NCBI RefSeq assembly: GCF_020532675.1
Contig: NZ_JAJAVE010000001.1
Coordinates: forward strand, 1,364,001-1,428,000
Direction of reading: 5' to 3'
Length of the DNA: 64,000 nt
DNA from: Methylobacillus gramineus
GTDB taxonomy: Bacteria > Pseudomonadota > Gammaproteobacteria > Burkholderiales > Methylophilaceae
Within the stretch, counting starts at the first letter, position 1. Every line of letters starts with the position of its first letter. The notes below the pieces were generated by a model. It made no database searches. It was not told where the DNA came from and worked only from the letters and a program-made list of their open reading frames with translations. Positions 45,395 through 55,974 of the stretch are shown here, piece after piece. The position numbers and the translations under genes were made by a program.

Positions 45395-46252
45395 ATGCCC
45401 TCAGCCCCCAAGCGACTCCATCTTGCATCAGTAGTTATCACAACACTGGCGTGTGCCACGCCTGCACATGCCTTGCTTAACGGCACCCCCACCACAGACT
45501 TTGATCTGGTAGGCCAGATTGTGGGCGGCGCAGATGGCGTACTGATTGCACCTAATTGGGTATTAACCGCCGGGCATGCAGCCACTACCGACAAGTTGTT
45601 TTCATCAGGTGCTGGCTCAGCCATGATAGACAAGAAATTCGTCCTGCCTAACTATAACTTCCCCGGAAACGACCTGGCCCTGCTGCATTTATCCACCGCG
45701 ATTGACAACGTCCCATTTACGCCACTAAACCTGACATATATAGAAGCGAATATTGTGGATCAATACGGCACTGTGACGCTGGCCAATGCAAGCGGCAATG
45801 GCAACGGACACTATGTCGAAACTACCCTGGTAAACGCCTATAACTATGCTGGTAGCTATTATGTACATTGGATTGTGGCAGACAAAAGTGCCTCTGGCAG
45901 CCCCATAGTGCAAGGCGGCGACAGTGGTAGCGCCTTATATCTGGGGGCTTCCGATACAGCATCCCCTGTGCTGGGAGGCATTGCATCGGCCATTTGCATG
46001 ACCAACAAATCCTGCTACGTACAACCTACCGCCTACCGGGACTGGCTGGATATCACCATGATGCGGTATGTGCCGACCAACCCGGATGAAGTCCCCAAAC
46101 AATCATTGCAGTGGGTGGAAACAGGCAGCCTGATGGGCAATACACCAAGCACAGGCACTCTCACCATCACATCCGTCCCTGAACCCGCAAGCGCACTGTT
46201 AGTCATCTCAGGCATGCTGCTACTGGGCTGGAGACAATCCCGATTACGATAA
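45395..46252 (+). CDS. Trypsin-like serine protease with PEP-CTERM sorting signal
   Basis: From ATG 45395 (AAGGA ribosome-binding site) the protein is 285 residues. A signal peptide ends ATPAHALL; the chymotrypsin-fold triad is His61 (LTAGHA), Asp93 (NDLALLHL) and Ser177 (GGDSGS). At the C-terminus a PEP-CTERM motif, VPEPASALLVISGMLL, is followed by a membrane segment and an RQSRLR tail, the sorting signal recognised by exosortase. A secreted and surface-anchored protease is likely. No exosortase or extracellular polysaccharide cluster is in the window, so it must be encoded elsewhere. Longer starts upstream (to 45233) overlap the divergent prfB promoter region. Confidence 0.88.
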   Translation: MPSAPKRLHLASVVITTLACATPAHALLNGTPTTDFDLVGQIVGGADGVLIAPNWVLTAGHAATTDKLFSSGAGSAMIDKKFVLPNYNFPGNDLALLHLSTAIDNVPFTPLNLTYIEANIVDQYGTVTLANASGNGNGHYVETTLVNAYNYAGSYYVHWIVADKSASGSPIVQGGDSGSALYLGASDTASPVLGGIASAICMTNKSCYVQPTAYRDWLDITMMRYVPTNPDEVPKQSLQWVETGSLMGNTPSTGTLTITSVPEPASALLVISGMLLLGWRQSRLR

Positions 46253-46360
46253 CAACATTCTCTTGATGATCTGATGATCAGGATTGGGATCGCTTTCATG
46301 GTGGTTGAATAGCCATGCCCATGAGGAAAAGACAGTAGGCAAAATGGCATTTTTGCTGAA

Positions 46361-46394
46361 TTGTCACAAACATGAAACAATTCATCTCTATATT
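46361..46394 (+). promoter_or_regulatory. Pho-box-like site and promoter of pstSCAB
   Basis: TTGTCACAAACATGAAAC (46361-46378) matches the E. coli Pho box at 11 of 18 positions, strongly only in the first half (TGTCA). The -10-like TATATT (46389-46394) begins 10 bases after it, which is the spacing found at PhoB-activated promoters. The spacing, more than the sequence, supports the call. Confidence 0.5.
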
Positions 46395-46464
46395 TGCCAC
46401 GTTGCCAAAAAACCGGGCCTCCTCTAGCGCCTGATGCAACATTTGATCAATCCACGGAGCCTAT

Positions 46465-47484
46465 ATGCAATCCAAATTTGTTCCAACCCAGTTATTGAAG
46501 GTAGCAGGTGTTGCTGCCCTCGTTGCTGCTGCGTTCTCTATCCCACACGCAGATGCAGCCGATAAAAACGACATTATCCGTATTGACGGTTCCAGCACTG
46601 TGTACCCCATCACCGAAGCGGTTGCCGAAGATTTCCAGAAAGCCAAGCGCATCAAGGTAACCGTTGGCATCTCAGGCACTGGTGGTGGCTTCAAGAAATT
46701 CTGCCGTGGTGAAACTGATATTTCAGAAGCGTCCCGCCCTATCCTGTCCAAGGAAATGGAAGCCTGTAAGGCGGCCGGGATCGAATATATCGAACTGCCA
46801 GTGGCTTATGATGCATTGACTGTCGTGGTCAATCCGAAGAATTCCTTCATCAAGAGCCTCACTGTTGAGGAGCTGAAGAAACTGTGGGAACCTGAGGCTC
46901 AGGGCAAGATCAAGACCTGGAAGCAAGTCAATGCCAGCTGGCCTGACACTCCGGTCAAGCTGTTCGGAGCAGGTTCTGACTCCGGTACCTTTGATTACTT
47001 CACTGAAGCCATCGTCGGCAAGGCAAAATCCAGCCGCGGTGACTTTACTGCCTCTGAAGATGACAACGTACTGGTGCAAGGTGTAGCCAGTGATATAGCC
47101 GCTACCGGTTATTTTGGCTTTGCCTACTATGAAGAAAACAGCACGCGTGTAAGAGCTGTACCTATTGTGGCAAAAGCTGGCGCACCCGCCGTCCTGCCAT
47201 CGCGTGAAACCGTCATGAACGGGACTTACCAGCCATTATCACGTCCATTGTTTATTTATGTCAGCGCGAATGCTGCCAAGAACAATCCTAACGTGAAAGC
47301 CTTCGTTAATTTCTACCTGGCCAATGCCAAGGCACTGGTTGAGGAAGTAAAGTACATTCCCTTGCCAGCCAATGAATATGCTGCAGTGAATGAGCATTGG
47401 AAAGCCATGAAAGTGGGTACCGGTTTTGGTGGCGAGCCTGAAGTAGGCGTCAAGATCACCGACCTCCTCAAGCGGATCAAATAG
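46465..47484 (+). CDS. pstS: Phosphate ABC transporter, periplasmic phosphate-binding protein PstS
   Basis: The 339-residue protein has a signal peptide ending HADAADK and the phosphate-binding motifs of Pst[10 protein letters not shown] at the start of the mature part, [10 protein letters not shown], and [10 protein letters not shown]. It captures phosphate in the periplasm and delivers it to PstCA. This version is of the PstS family with the C-terminal [10 protein letters not shown] region rather than the E. coli-like type. It is the first of four pst genes; phoU is not found after pstB. Confidence 0.95.
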   Translation: MQSKFVPTQLLKVAGVAALVAAAFSIPHADAADKNDIIRIDGSSTVYPITEAVAEDFQKAKRIKVTVGISGTGGGFKKFCRGETDISEASRPILSKEMEACKAAGIEYIELPVAYDALTVVVNPKNSFIKSLTVEELKKLWEPEAQGKIKTWKQVNASWPDTPVKLFGAGSDSGTFDYFTEAIVGKAKSSRGDFTASEDDNVLVQGVASDIAATGYFGFAYYEENSTRVRAVPIVAKAGAPAVLPSRETVMNGTYQPLSRPLFIYVSANAAKNNPNVKAFVNFYLANAKALVEEVKYIPLPANEYAAVNEHWKAMKVGTGFGGEPEVGVKITDLLKRIK

Positions 47485-47577
47485 CAGATGAATCCTGGAA
47501 AGTGACTGAACCGTCACTTTCCAGCATCGCATGCATTGCCCCAATTCCGTTACAATGCACGGATTATTAACGTGAAC

Positions 47578-48519
47578 ATGACCACTCAAGTGTTACAAAA
47601 GCCCATAGATCTGCCTATTAGTCCGCGCTTAGCCAAGAATGTACGCCGTCACGTTCTTGAGCGCGTCATTGAATTCATTCTGATGCTGGCAGCGCTTTCC
47701 GCTGTCGCCACCACCATCGCGATCGTCGTGATCCTGCTGTATGAATCACTCAGCTTTTTTGAGCATGTTTCCATCATTGATTTCCTGACCGACACACAAT
47801 GGACACCATTGTTTGAGGACGCCCACTACGGCATCCTGCCACTTGTTTCCGGCACACTGACAACATCTGCCATTGCACTTGGCGTGGCGATCCCTCTAGG
47901 CACCATAGGCGCAATTTATCTGTCAGAATTTGCCTCGCACCGCACCCGTGAAATCGTCAAGCCTATCCTGGAACTGCTGGTAGGCGTCCCTACCGTGGTA
48001 TTTGGTTATTTCGCGTTGCTGTTTGTCACGCCATTGTTGCAAATGATTTTCCCTGAACTGCCTGGCTTTAATATGTTGGGCCCAGGCATTGTCATGGGCA
48101 TCATGATCATCCCTTATATCAGTTCCGTGGCTGAAGATGCCATGCGTGCTGTGCCGATGAGCATGCGCGAAGGGTCTTACGCCATGGGCGCTACCCGCTT
48201 CCAGACGGCAGTCAGGGTGGTTACCCCGGCTGCAATCTCCGGCATTATCGCGGCCTATATCCTGGGTATCTCACGGGCGGTGGGTGAAACCATGGTCGTG
48301 GCCCTGGCAGCTGGTCAGCAACCCAACCTAACTTTCAACCCGATGGAAAGCGCTGCCACCATCACCGCTTATATTGTGCAAGTGGCCATGGGTGACCTGC
48401 CACACGGCAGCATCGGCTATCAGAGCATTTTTGCTGCGGGCCTGGTCCTGATGCTCATGACCCTGGTATTCAACATCCTCGGCCATATCACCCGCAAGAA
48501 ATTCCGCGAGACATACTAA
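47578..48519 (+). CDS. pstC: Phosphate ABC transporter permease PstC
   Basis: ATG 47578 gives 313 residues; GTG 47572 is an equally close alternative. Six membrane helices are visible, with the ABC permease EAA-type loop (MREGSYAMGATRFQTAVRVVTPAAISGI). With PstA it forms the phosphate channel in the inner membrane. Four bases separate it from pstA. Confidence 0.95.
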   Translation: MTTQVLQKPIDLPISPRLAKNVRRHVLERVIEFILMLAALSAVATTIAIVVILLYESLSFFEHVSIIDFLTDTQWTPLFEDAHYGILPLVSGTLTTSAIALGVAIPLGTIGAIYLSEFASHRTREIVKPILELLVGVPTVVFGYFALLFVTPLLQMIFPELPGFNMLGPGIVMGIMIIPYISSVAEDAMRAVPMSMREGSYAMGATRFQTAVRVVTPAAISGIIAAYILGISRAVGETMVVALAAGQQPNLTFNPMESAATITAYIVQVAMGDLPHGSIGYQSIFAAGLVLMLMTLVFNILGHITRKKFRETY

Positions 48520-48523
48520 CATC

Positions 48524-49462
48524 ATGACAACACAAGCCTCTGTATTAGCCAACCTCGCCGAAGTGCGGGCCATGATCCGCCGCCACAAGCGCAATGACTT
48601 TATTTTTTCCATTATCGGTTTGCTGGCCCTGATGGTGGGCCTGTTGACCCTGCTGATATTGTTTGTAGACCTGGTATCAGATGGTTATCAACGCTTTAAC
48701 CTGGAATTCCTCAGCAACTACCCTTCGCGCCGCGCAGGCAATGCTGGCTTGCTTTCGGCCTGGGTAGGCTCTTTACTGGTCATGCTGGTGACCTTTTTCT
48801 CAGCGGTGCCTATGGGCGTTGCCGCTGGCGTCTACCTGGAAGAATACGCCCCCAAGAACTGGTTCTCCGACCTGATCGAGATCAACGTCACCAATCTGGC
48901 TGGTGTCCCTTCCATCGTATACGGCCTGCTGGCACTCAGCCTGTTCGTATATGGCCTGGGCCTGGGTGAAAGCATACTGACAGCAGGTTTGACCTTGGGT
49001 CTATTGATCCTGCCTATCGTCATCGTGGCAACGCGCGAATCCATTCGTGGTATCCCGGTGGCGATTCGCGAGGCGGCTTACGCGGTGGGTGCCACCAAAT
49101 GGCAAGTCGTATTCCACCATGTATTGCATTACTCATCAGGCGGTATCCTGACTGGCATTATCATCGGCATGGCCCGTGCACTAGGCGAAACGGCACCTAT
49201 CATTACCATAGGTGCGCTCACCTTCATTGCCTTCCTGCCACCATCGCCCATTACCGAAGCAGCTCCTTTCATCAACTTTGAATGGCTAAGCTCAGGCTTT
49301 ACTGTGCTACCTATCCAGATGTTCAACTGGCTATCACGCCCGGATCACGCCTTCCACATCAATGCAGCTGCCACAGGGGCACTGATTATTGTTGTGACCC
49401 TGTTGATGAATGGCACCGCCATCTGGTTGCGCTATCGCATCCGCAAGAACATCAAGTGGTAA
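48524..49462 (+). CDS. pstA: Phosphate ABC transporter permease PstA
   Basis: At 312 residues it has six predicted membrane helices, with the EAA loop IREAAYAVGATKWQVVFHHVL and GARALGETAPII-like conserved segment (MARALGETAPIITIG). It pairs with PstC. It starts four bases after pstC and is followed by pstB at 60 bases. Confidence 0.95.
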   Translation: MTTQASVLANLAEVRAMIRRHKRNDFIFSIIGLLALMVGLLTLLILFVDLVSDGYQRFNLEFLSNYPSRRAGNAGLLSAWVGSLLVMLVTFFSAVPMGVAAGVYLEEYAPKNWFSDLIEINVTNLAGVPSIVYGLLALSLFVYGLGLGESILTAGLTLGLLILPIVIVATRESIRGIPVAIREAAYAVGATKWQVVFHHVLHYSSGGILTGIIIGMARALGETAPIITIGALTFIAFLPPSPITEAAPFINFEWLSSGFTVLPIQMFNWLSRPDHAFHINAAATGALIIVVTLLMNGTAIWLRYRIRKNIKW

Positions 49463-49521
49463 TACAACCAGCATTGCCCTTATTACTACGCAGACAAAAA
49501 TCGAATCAGGATATTTAACTC

Positions 49522-50301
49522 ATGGTTACAACAACTAGCCCGATCAAAGCCGAATCCCGCGACCTGAACTTTTACTACAGCAATGGTCACAAGGCGCTCA
49601 AAGGCATCACCATGCCTTTATACGAAAAGCGCATCACCGCCTTGATCGGCCCTTCAGGCTGTGGAAAATCCACATTCCTGCGCTGTTTCAACCGCATGCA
49701 CGACCTCTACCCTGGCAATAGCTATGAAGGCCAGATCGTCATGCATCCGGATAACACCAACATCCTAGATAACGGCGTAGACCCGATTGAAGTACGCATG
49801 CGTATCAGCATGGTGTTCCAGAAGCCCAACCCATTCCCGAAATCCATCTATGAAAACGTGGCCTACGGCCTGCGCGTTCGTGGCGAACGCAACAAGCGTG
49901 CAGTGGATGACAAGGTGGAAGAGGCGCTAAAGGGCGCTGCACTCTGGGATGAAGTGAAAAATCGCCTGCATGACCTGGCATTCAACCTGTCTGGCGGCCA
50001 GCAACAACGTCTGTGTATTGCACGTGCACTGGCCACTGATCCCGAAATCATGCTTTTTGATGAGCCAACATCAGCCTTGGACCCAATTGCCACCGCCAAT
50101 ATCGAAGAACTGATGTCGGAACTGCGCAACAAGCTCACCATCCTGGTGGTGACCCACAACATGCAACAAGCAGCGCGGGTTTCTGACTACACCGCCTATA
50201 TGTATCTGGGCGAATTGATTGAATATGATGATACTGATCGTATTTTCACCAACCCAAGCCGCAAGGAAACTGAAGACTACATTACTGGCAAGTTCGGTTA
50301 A
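49522..50301 (+). CDS. pstB: Phosphate ABC transporter ATP-binding protein PstB
   Basis: At 259 residues it has Walker [10 protein letters not shown], the signature [16 protein letters not shown] and Walker [14 protein letters not shown], as in all PstB proteins. It hydrolyses ATP to drive phosphate import. A terminator at 50326-50349 follows, ending the operon. The absence of phoU here suggests it lies elsewhere. Confidence 0.97.
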   Translation: MVTTTSPIKAESRDLNFYYSNGHKALKGITMPLYEKRITALIGPSGCGKSTFLRCFNRMHDLYPGNSYEGQIVMHPDNTNILDNGVDPIEVRMRISMVFQKPNPFPKSIYENVAYGLRVRGERNKRAVDDKVEEALKGAALWDEVKNRLHDLAFNLSGGQQQRLCIARALATDPEIMLFDEPTSALDPIATANIEELMSELRNKLTILVVTHNMQQAARVSDYTAYMYLGELIEYDDTDRIFTNPSRKETEDYITGKFG

Positions 50302-50325
50302 GTCCTTCTAGACCATTGCAGATTA

Positions 50326-50349
50326 AAGCCGGAGCCATCCGGCTTTTTT
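50326..50349 (+). terminator. Rho-independent terminator after pstB
   Basis: AAGCCGGA (50326-50333) pairs with TCCGGCTT (50338-50345), then six T. Confidence 0.88.
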
Positions 50350-50420
50350 GTTTCCGTCCAGAAGCAATATTTTCTTTATTAATGCGCAGTAATTCTTAAA
50401 GATACTCCAGCGAATAAAAG

Positions 50421-50439
50421 GAGAATGATTCTTGATTGC
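50421..50439 (+). promoter_or_regulatory. Fur-box-like site upstream of the FecI-type sigma gene
   Basis: GAGAATGATTCTTGATTGC contains the perfect core AGAAT-G-ATTCT, the form common in Fur boxes of FecI-type genes. It lies 53 bases before the start codon, consistent with iron repression. Confidence 0.6.
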
Positions 50440-50491
50440 AATCTATGCCAGCTGTTAGCATAGCGCTTTTCTCTGCATCGTATCCAGGATC

Positions 50492-51028
50492 ATGTCTGGC
50501 TCCCTCGTTACCGAATTACTCGAGTCGTACCGCGAATTGCGCCATTACCTGCGCGGACGACTGCGTAATATCGACGATGCCGCAGACATCGCACAAACCA
50601 GTTTTGAGCGTGTTTATCGTTATGCCACACCAGCCAGCGGTGACACCCCCCATATAGAATCGCCACGCGCCTTATTGTTCAAGGCAGCGCATCACATCTG
50701 CATCAATCTGGCACGCCATGACAAAATTGTGCTCGATTGGCTCAACGAACGCAGCCAGATTGATGCGCACCCGACATCCCCCTCTACAGAGTTGCTCGTC
50801 TCGCATCGCCAATTGCTGCAACAGATTGTGAGCCACCTTGAAATCATGCCAGCGCGGCGGCGTGATGTATTTCTGCTATTCCGCGTATATGGTTACAGCC
50901 GGGAGGAAATCGCAGAGCATCTAAAGATCACTGAATCTGCGGTTGCCAAACATGTGGTGCGCTCGACACTGGACTGCGCAGCGGTCTTTGCTGAAGTCCG
51001 CCAGGCATTGTCAGAGCATCATGAGTAA
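50492..51028 (+). CDS. FecI-type ECF sigma factor
   Basis: The 178-residue protein has region 2 (about 13-80, DIAQTSFERVYRY) and region 4 (about 115-170, SREEIAEHLKITESAVAKHV, a helix-turn-helix), no region 3, as in iron-starvation ECF sigma factors. It would direct RNA polymerase to the TonB receptor at 52155. The FecR gene follows 21 bases later, and a Fur-like box precedes it. This is the surface-signalling type: receptor, FecR and sigma factor in one block. Confidence 0.9.
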   Translation: MSGSLVTELLESYRELRHYLRGRLRNIDDAADIAQTSFERVYRYATPASGDTPHIESPRALLFKAAHHICINLARHDKIVLDWLNERSQIDAHPTSPSTELLVSHRQLLQQIVSHLEIMPARRRDVFLLFRVYGYSREEIAEHLKITESAVAKHVVRSTLDCAAVFAEVRQALSEHHE

Positions 51029-51049
51029 GGCCTGCGCCCGACACCCGCT

Positions 51050-52033
51050 ATGACTCAACATCACACCACACCTCTGGTCAAACATGCGCTCACTTTGCTT
51101 GCACGTATGGAAATTGAGCCCGAAGCAAGCGCACGTGCCATCCAGATACAACTGGCAGCATGGCGCAATCTATCCGGCATGCATGAAGCCGCTTATCAGG
51201 AAGCATGCCGCCAACTGGAATCTCTGTCCACGTTGGCACCACAGCTGCGTCAACAATTTGACGAACCCGCAGCAAGCAGGACAACACCGCGCAAACAGCG
51301 TCAGTCTCTGCTGGCATGGGGTGCACTGACAATCTGTTGTGCGGCACTGGTCAAGGCTGGTATCTGGTATTGGCATCAGCCCGTATTTGAGGCTGATTAC
51401 CAGACTGACATTGCCCAGATACGAGAAGTCTCCTTGCCCGATGGCAGCAAGCTCGCCATCAATGCCAAGTCGCATTTACATGTTGCCCTGTATCGCCAGA
51501 AGCGGCTTGTCAGCCTTGACCAAGGCGAAGCCCGGTTTGAAGTCAGCCCGAACAAGAAGCGACCATTCCATGTTGAAACCCGAGCAGGCGATGTCGAAGT
51601 GATTGGTACTATCTTTACCGTACGCGATCGCGGCACCAGCGTGACCGTCAACGTTGAACAAGGCCATGTGCGTTTCCACCATCTCGCCCCAGAAAATAGC
51701 GCTAAAAAAGAAATCTATGACCTGGTCGCCAACGAGCAATTATTGATCAAGAACGGTACTGTCAGCCTTGGCAAAGCCCAGGCACAAGATGCATCAGCCT
51801 GGCGCTCTGGCTGGCTGGTGTTCAATGATACTCATCTGGAAGATGCTGTCCCTGTCATCAATGCATTCCGTCACCAACCATTGACTCTGGCAGATGAAGC
51901 AACTGCCAGACTGCGTTTGACCGGGCGTTTCCGTACACACGACCAACACTCCCTGGAGCAGGCCTTACCTGCGATCCTTCCTGTTACCATCCAATCAAAA
52001 GCTGACCATACGCTGACACTCAAGGCAAAGTGA
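51050..52033 (+). CDS. FecR-type anti-sigma/sigma-activator membrane protein
   Basis: The 327-residue protein has a cytoplasmic N-terminal domain (about 1-85), one membrane helix (about 86-107), and a periplasmic FecR domain (about 120-240; SLPDGSKLAINAKSHL, DQGEARFEVSPNKKRPFHVET) with a C-terminal secretin-TonB N-terminal-like part. It holds the sigma factor inactive and releases it when the STN domain of the receptor signals ligand binding. It sits between the sigma gene and the receptor gene. Confidence 0.9.
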   Translation: MTQHHTTPLVKHALTLLARMEIEPEASARAIQIQLAAWRNLSGMHEAAYQEACRQLESLSTLAPQLRQQFDEPAASRTTPRKQRQSLLAWGALTICCAALVKAGIWYWHQPVFEADYQTDIAQIREVSLPDGSKLAINAKSHLHVALYRQKRLVSLDQGEARFEVSPNKKRPFHVETRAGDVEVIGTIFTVRDRGTSVTVNVEQGHVRFHHLAPENSAKKEIYDLVANEQLLIKNGTVSLGKAQAQDASAWRSGWLVFNDTHLEDAVPVINAFRHQPLTLADEATARLRLTGRFRTHDQHSLEQALPAILPVTIQSKADHTLTLKAK

Positions 52034-52154
52034 TCACGTACATCACAAGGATTGATCAATCATTTTCATTCAGCTGTCTCCGTTTTAAACGCTCAACTGT
52101 CTTCCCTGATGTAATGACCATAGCGCCACCTCAATCTTTAGGGATCACAACATA

Positions 52155-54542
52155 ATGAAAAACGGCTTTCACTACCGTCCTGCCATTGGCAGCATCCTCC
52201 TGTCACTTGCATGTACCAGCGGACTATTCAGCCTGGCTCCAAGCCTGGTAACCGCCGCAGAGACCTCGCCTGTCAGCATCAATATCACAGCCCAACCCCT
52301 CGCCTCTGCCATCACCAATCTATCCAGACAAACTGGCATCCAGATTTTCAGTGATGGCAAACTGCTGGCAGATAAAACCGCTCCCGCCATCAATGGCCAC
52401 ATGAGTGTGCAACAAGCGCTCGATAAATTACTGACAGGCACTGGCCTGAATGCTCTCAACAACGGTAAGGGCTACATCATTAAAAAGGAAGAGGCTGTTC
52501 CCCAGTCTTCATTACCTGAGGTCAGCGTCTCTTCCAGCAGCATTCAGCTCGGCAATGAAGGGCTTGCAACACAGGGTTACCACACCCAACATGCCTCTGT
52601 GGCCGGGTTCAATCACCAGGCCTTAATCGATACGCCCTATTCCGTCAAAGTCATTCCGCAAGCCCTGATCCAGAACCATTTCATCGAGAATCTAGGCAAC
52701 CTGGAACGTTACGATGCCAGCGTTGCAAACTCCGGCTATAACCCAGGCTGGTATAGCGCACCAGAAATACGTGGCTTGTCGCTGCACAACACCAGCAACT
52801 ACCGATATAACGGACTGATGCTGGTGAACCAGCAGGTTACCGGACTGGAAAACAAGGAGCGTGTAGAAATCTTGAAAGGGCTCTCGGCATTACAAGCTGG
52901 TTTCGGATCACCGGGTGGCCTGATCAACTATGTGACGAAACGACCAACACCTGCTTCAGTGAACCTGGTGAACTTCTCAATCAATCAATATGGCAATACC
53001 AAGGTGCACAGTGACCTGAGCCGTAGAAATGAAAGTGGCACTTTCGGCATTCGCCTGAATGCTGCCGTGGAACGCCAGAAGTCCTACATCCGCGCCCCAG
53101 GCAGCGATCGCCATTTCGTCAGTCTGGCCACCGATTGGCTATTAACCGACGCCACCACTTTTCAACTCGATTTCGAACACGAAAAGAGAGACGAGATCAA
53201 CCAGCCAAACTTCCCCGTCACAACCACGGGGCAACTCCCCTCCCACATCAATCCAAGACGTTTCCTGGGGCAGAACTGGGCAAGTTACCCCACTGAAATG
53301 AATATTCTCAGTGGCAAACTTGAACACACATTGAATGACAATTGGTCTGTGCTGGCAGAGTTTAATTGGGGACGCCAAAAACGTGACCAAAGCGCCATGA
53401 ACCTTGAGACTCTGCAACCGAATGGTGATGTCAGTTTCAATTTTTTTGAATCACCCAATCAGCAGCAGGATTTCCTCAATACACGGCTGTCGCTGAACGG
53501 TACCTTCAACACAGGTCCATTCAGACACAATATTGCAGTAGGCCTCTCATCCCATCGTTTCAAGTATCGCTATGACGAATACTTCTGGGGGCCATTAAGT
53601 GTGACAAGCACCAACTTGTATCGTCCTGTTCGCTTTTCCAACCCGCACCTGGCCACGGGCATCAACTACCTGGTCTATCGCAAGGATGAGCGTGGCGTGT
53701 TCCTCAATGATGTCGTGTCCTTGCATGACCAGTGGGAGCTGCATCTCGGTGGTCGCTATACCCAGCGCGACACCAGGGAATACAACCCGGATGGTAGTCC
53801 AGGTAACCACTATGACAAGAATGAATTTACTCCCAATGTCGCACTGCTATTCAAACCACGCCAAGATGTGACAGTGTATGGAAGCTATATGGAAGGACTG
53901 GAGGATGGCGGTACCGCGCGCACAGGCACCACTAACCAGTTCAAACAACTGGCACCGCTGAAGAGCAAGCAATGGGAAACCGGGGTCAAAACCCAGATCA
54001 ACCCATACCTACTCGCAGAGTTTGCCATCTTCAGGATAGAGCGCCCGGCCGAATTCATCAATGATTCCAACACTTTCGTTCAATCAGGTGGCAGGGTGCA
54101 TAAAGGTATTGAGGTTGGCCTGACGGGTAAGCTCTCCCCGGAATGGACTTTATTTAGTAGTGGAATGCTGCTTGATGCAAAGTTTGAGGAAACAGGTGAC
54201 GCGGCCACTAAAGGACAACGCCCAACCGCCACACCAAATCACCGTGTTGTCATTACCAGTGAATATGCCCCTACTGCGTTATCAGGCTGGACATTTGTCG
54301 GCAACTGGAGCCACACGGGCGCCATGCAGACCAGCGATAGCAATACCACTGAATCCACCGATGCTTATGATTTGTTTGCGATTGGTGCCCGCTACAACCA
54401 CGTCTTCGGCAACACACCCACCACCATGCGTTTATATGTAGACAATCTCTTTGACAAACGCTACTGGTCAAACGTGAGCTACGGATTCCTGACACCAGGC
54501 GCACCCCGTACTGCCATGGCCAGCATCAGCTTCCAGTTTTAA
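52155..54542 (+). CDS. TonB-dependent siderophore receptor with STN signalling domain
   Basis: The 795-residue protein has a signal peptide (cleavage near TAAETSP), an STN domain (about 45-118; QPLASAITNLSRQTGIQIF), a plug (about 150-270; APEIRGLSLHN, GLSALQAGFGSPGGLINYVTKRPTP) and a 22-strand-type barrel ending SISFQF. The plug style is that of hydroxamate or ferrichrome siderophore receptors rather than FecA. The STN domain would interact with the FecR protein encoded upstream, so ligand binding induces the receptor. It ends at a terminator. Confidence 0.92.
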   Translation: MKNGFHYRPAIGSILLSLACTSGLFSLAPSLVTAAETSPVSINITAQPLASAITNLSRQTGIQIFSDGKLLADKTAPAINGHMSVQQALDKLLTGTGLNALNNGKGYIIKKEEAVPQSSLPEVSVSSSSIQLGNEGLATQGYHTQHASVAGFNHQALIDTPYSVKVIPQALIQNHFIENLGNLERYDASVANSGYNPGWYSAPEIRGLSLHNTSNYRYNGLMLVNQQVTGLENKERVEILKGLSALQAGFGSPGGLINYVTKRPTPASVNLVNFSINQYGNTKVHSDLSRRNESGTFGIRLNAAVERQKSYIRAPGSDRHFVSLATDWLLTDATTFQLDFEHEKRDEINQPNFPVTTTGQLPSHINPRRFLGQNWASYPTEMNILSGKLEHTLNDNWSVLAEFNWGRQKRDQSAMNLETLQPNGDVSFNFFESPNQQQDFLNTRLSLNGTFNTGPFRHNIAVGLSSHRFKYRYDEYFWGPLSVTSTNLYRPVRFSNPHLATGINYLVYRKDERGVFLNDVVSLHDQWELHLGGRYTQRDTREYNPDGSPGNHYDKNEFTPNVALLFKPRQDVTVYGSYMEGLEDGGTARTGTTNQFKQLAPLKSKQWETGVKTQINPYLLAEFAIFRIERPAEFINDSNTFVQSGGRVHKGIEVGLTGKLSPEWTLFSSGMLLDAKFEETGDAATKGQRPTATPNHRVVITSEYAPTALSGWTFVGNWSHTGAMQTSDSNTTESTDAYDLFAIGARYNHVFGNTPTTMRLYVDNLFDKRYWSNVSYGFLTPGAPRTAMASISFQF

Positions 54543-54560
54543 CTGATTCATGAGATCAGC

Positions 54561-54587
54561 AGCCGACACTTATGTGTCGGCTTTTTT
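54561..54587 (+). terminator. Rho-independent terminator after the siderophore receptor
   Basis: AGCCGACAC (54561-54569) pairs with GTGTCGGCT (54574-54582), followed by TTTTTT. Confidence 0.9.
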
Positions 54588-54606
54588 ATTAGCTACAACC
54601 TGATCT

Positions 54607-55857
54607 TCATCCATAACGCTCGATTCCCAGGTCATCATGCCTGATGTCACCTTGACGACCAGAGAGGATATCAGCGAGCAGCTTTCCTGACCCGCATGCC
54701 ATGGTCCAACCCAATGTACCGTGGCCAGTATTCAAGTAGAGATTGGGCAAATGGCTAGCCCCTACAATCGGCGTGCCGTCTGGGGTCATTGGACGTAATC
54801 CAGCCCAGAAGCTGGTTGTCGAGAGGTCAGCCGCACCAGGGAACAGGTCATTGACGATCATTTTCAATGTGAGCTCACGTCTTGGACTAAGTTGTCGGTC
54901 AAAACCAACCAGCTCCGCCATGCCCCCGACACGGATACGGTTGTCAAAGCGGGTCACCGCGGTTTTATAACTTTCATCCAGTACTGTTGACACTGGAGCA
55001 TAAGCTTCATTGATAATCGGCACGGTAATGGAATATCCCTTGACCGGATACACAGGCAAATCAACGATCCCGCGCAACATGTTTGTGGAATAGGCTCCCA
55101 GGGCAACCACATAGGCATCCGCTTGCAAGCGTTGCTCGCCCACCACGACAGCAGAGACTCTGCCTGCCGAAGTTTCCAGGTGACTGACTGTTTGCTGGTA
55201 GAGAAACCGCACGCCTTGGCTGGCAGCCATCTCAGCCAAACGCGTGGTGAAGAGGTGACAATCCCCAGTTTCATCCCTGGGCAACCACAAACCACCGGCC
55301 AACCTATGCTGCACGTGAATCAACGCTGGCTCTGCCTTGATCAGCAACTCTCTGGGTAGCAACTCAAAAGGCACGTGCGCAAAACGCAACACCTCGATAT
55401 CCCGTACCGCACCATCTAGTTGCTCCTGAGTACGAAATAGCTGCAATGTACCGCGCTGACGTGCCTCATAGGCAATACCAGTCTCATCCCGCAACATATC
55501 CAGGCAGTCCCGGCTATATTCGGCAAGACGCACCATCCGCTCTTTATTCAGCTCATAACGTGCGGGATTGCAGTTTTGCAGGAGCTGCCATATCCACTGC
55601 AGCTGCTGCCAGCTGCCATCCGGGCGCACAAACAGGGGAGCGTGACGCCTGAACATCCATTTCAGCGCCTTGAGCGGAATCCCTGGAGCAGCCCAGGGCG
55701 TGGAGTAGCCAGGAGAAACCTGCCCGGCATTGGCAAAGCTGGTTTCCAGCGCTGGACCAGGCTCACGATCCAACACCGTCACTTGATGCCCGGCTTGCAT
55801 CAAATACCATGCAGTGGTGACACCAATGACGCCGCTACCGACAACCATCACATGCAA
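54607..55857 (-). CDS. dadA: D-amino acid dehydrogenase small subunit DadA
   Basis: The 416-residue flavoprotein opens with the FAD-binding motif [13 protein letters not shown] and ends with the FAD-binding [16 protein letters not shown] typical of DadA. It oxidises D-amino acids, such as D-alanine, to keto acids and ammonia with electron transfer to the respiratory chain at the inner membrane. No alanine racemase is adjacent. The gene stands alone between two unrelated ones. Confidence 0.9.
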   Translation of the reverse strand: MHVMVVGSGVIGVTTAWYLMQAGHQVTVLDREPGPALETSFANAGQVSPGYSTPWAAPGIPLKALKWMFRRHAPLFVRPDGSWQQLQWIWQLLQNCNPARYELNKERMVRLAEYSRDCLDMLRDETGIAYEARQRGTLQLFRTQEQLDGAVRDIEVLRFAHVPFELLPRELLIKAEPALIHVQHRLAGGLWLPRDETGDCHLFTTRLAEMAASQGVRFLYQQTVSHLETSAGRVSAVVVGEQRLQADAYVVALGAYSTNMLRGIVDLPVYPVKGYSITVPIINEAYAPVSTVLDESYKTAVTRFDNRIRVGGMAELVGFDRQLSPRRELTLKMIVNDLFPGAADLSTTSFWAGLRPMTPDGTPIVGASHLPNLYLNTGHGTLGWTMACGSGKLLADILSGRQGDIRHDDLGIERYG

Positions 55858-55974
55858 GATAATGCTCCCAGGCTAATGACACCTCTAGCTTATCATTAAG
55901 CTCGGAAAGAGCGACGCTACTTGTTCAAAGCAGTCAATAGTTTGTGAAACAGGCGGCTTGCCAACTGGATAGGA

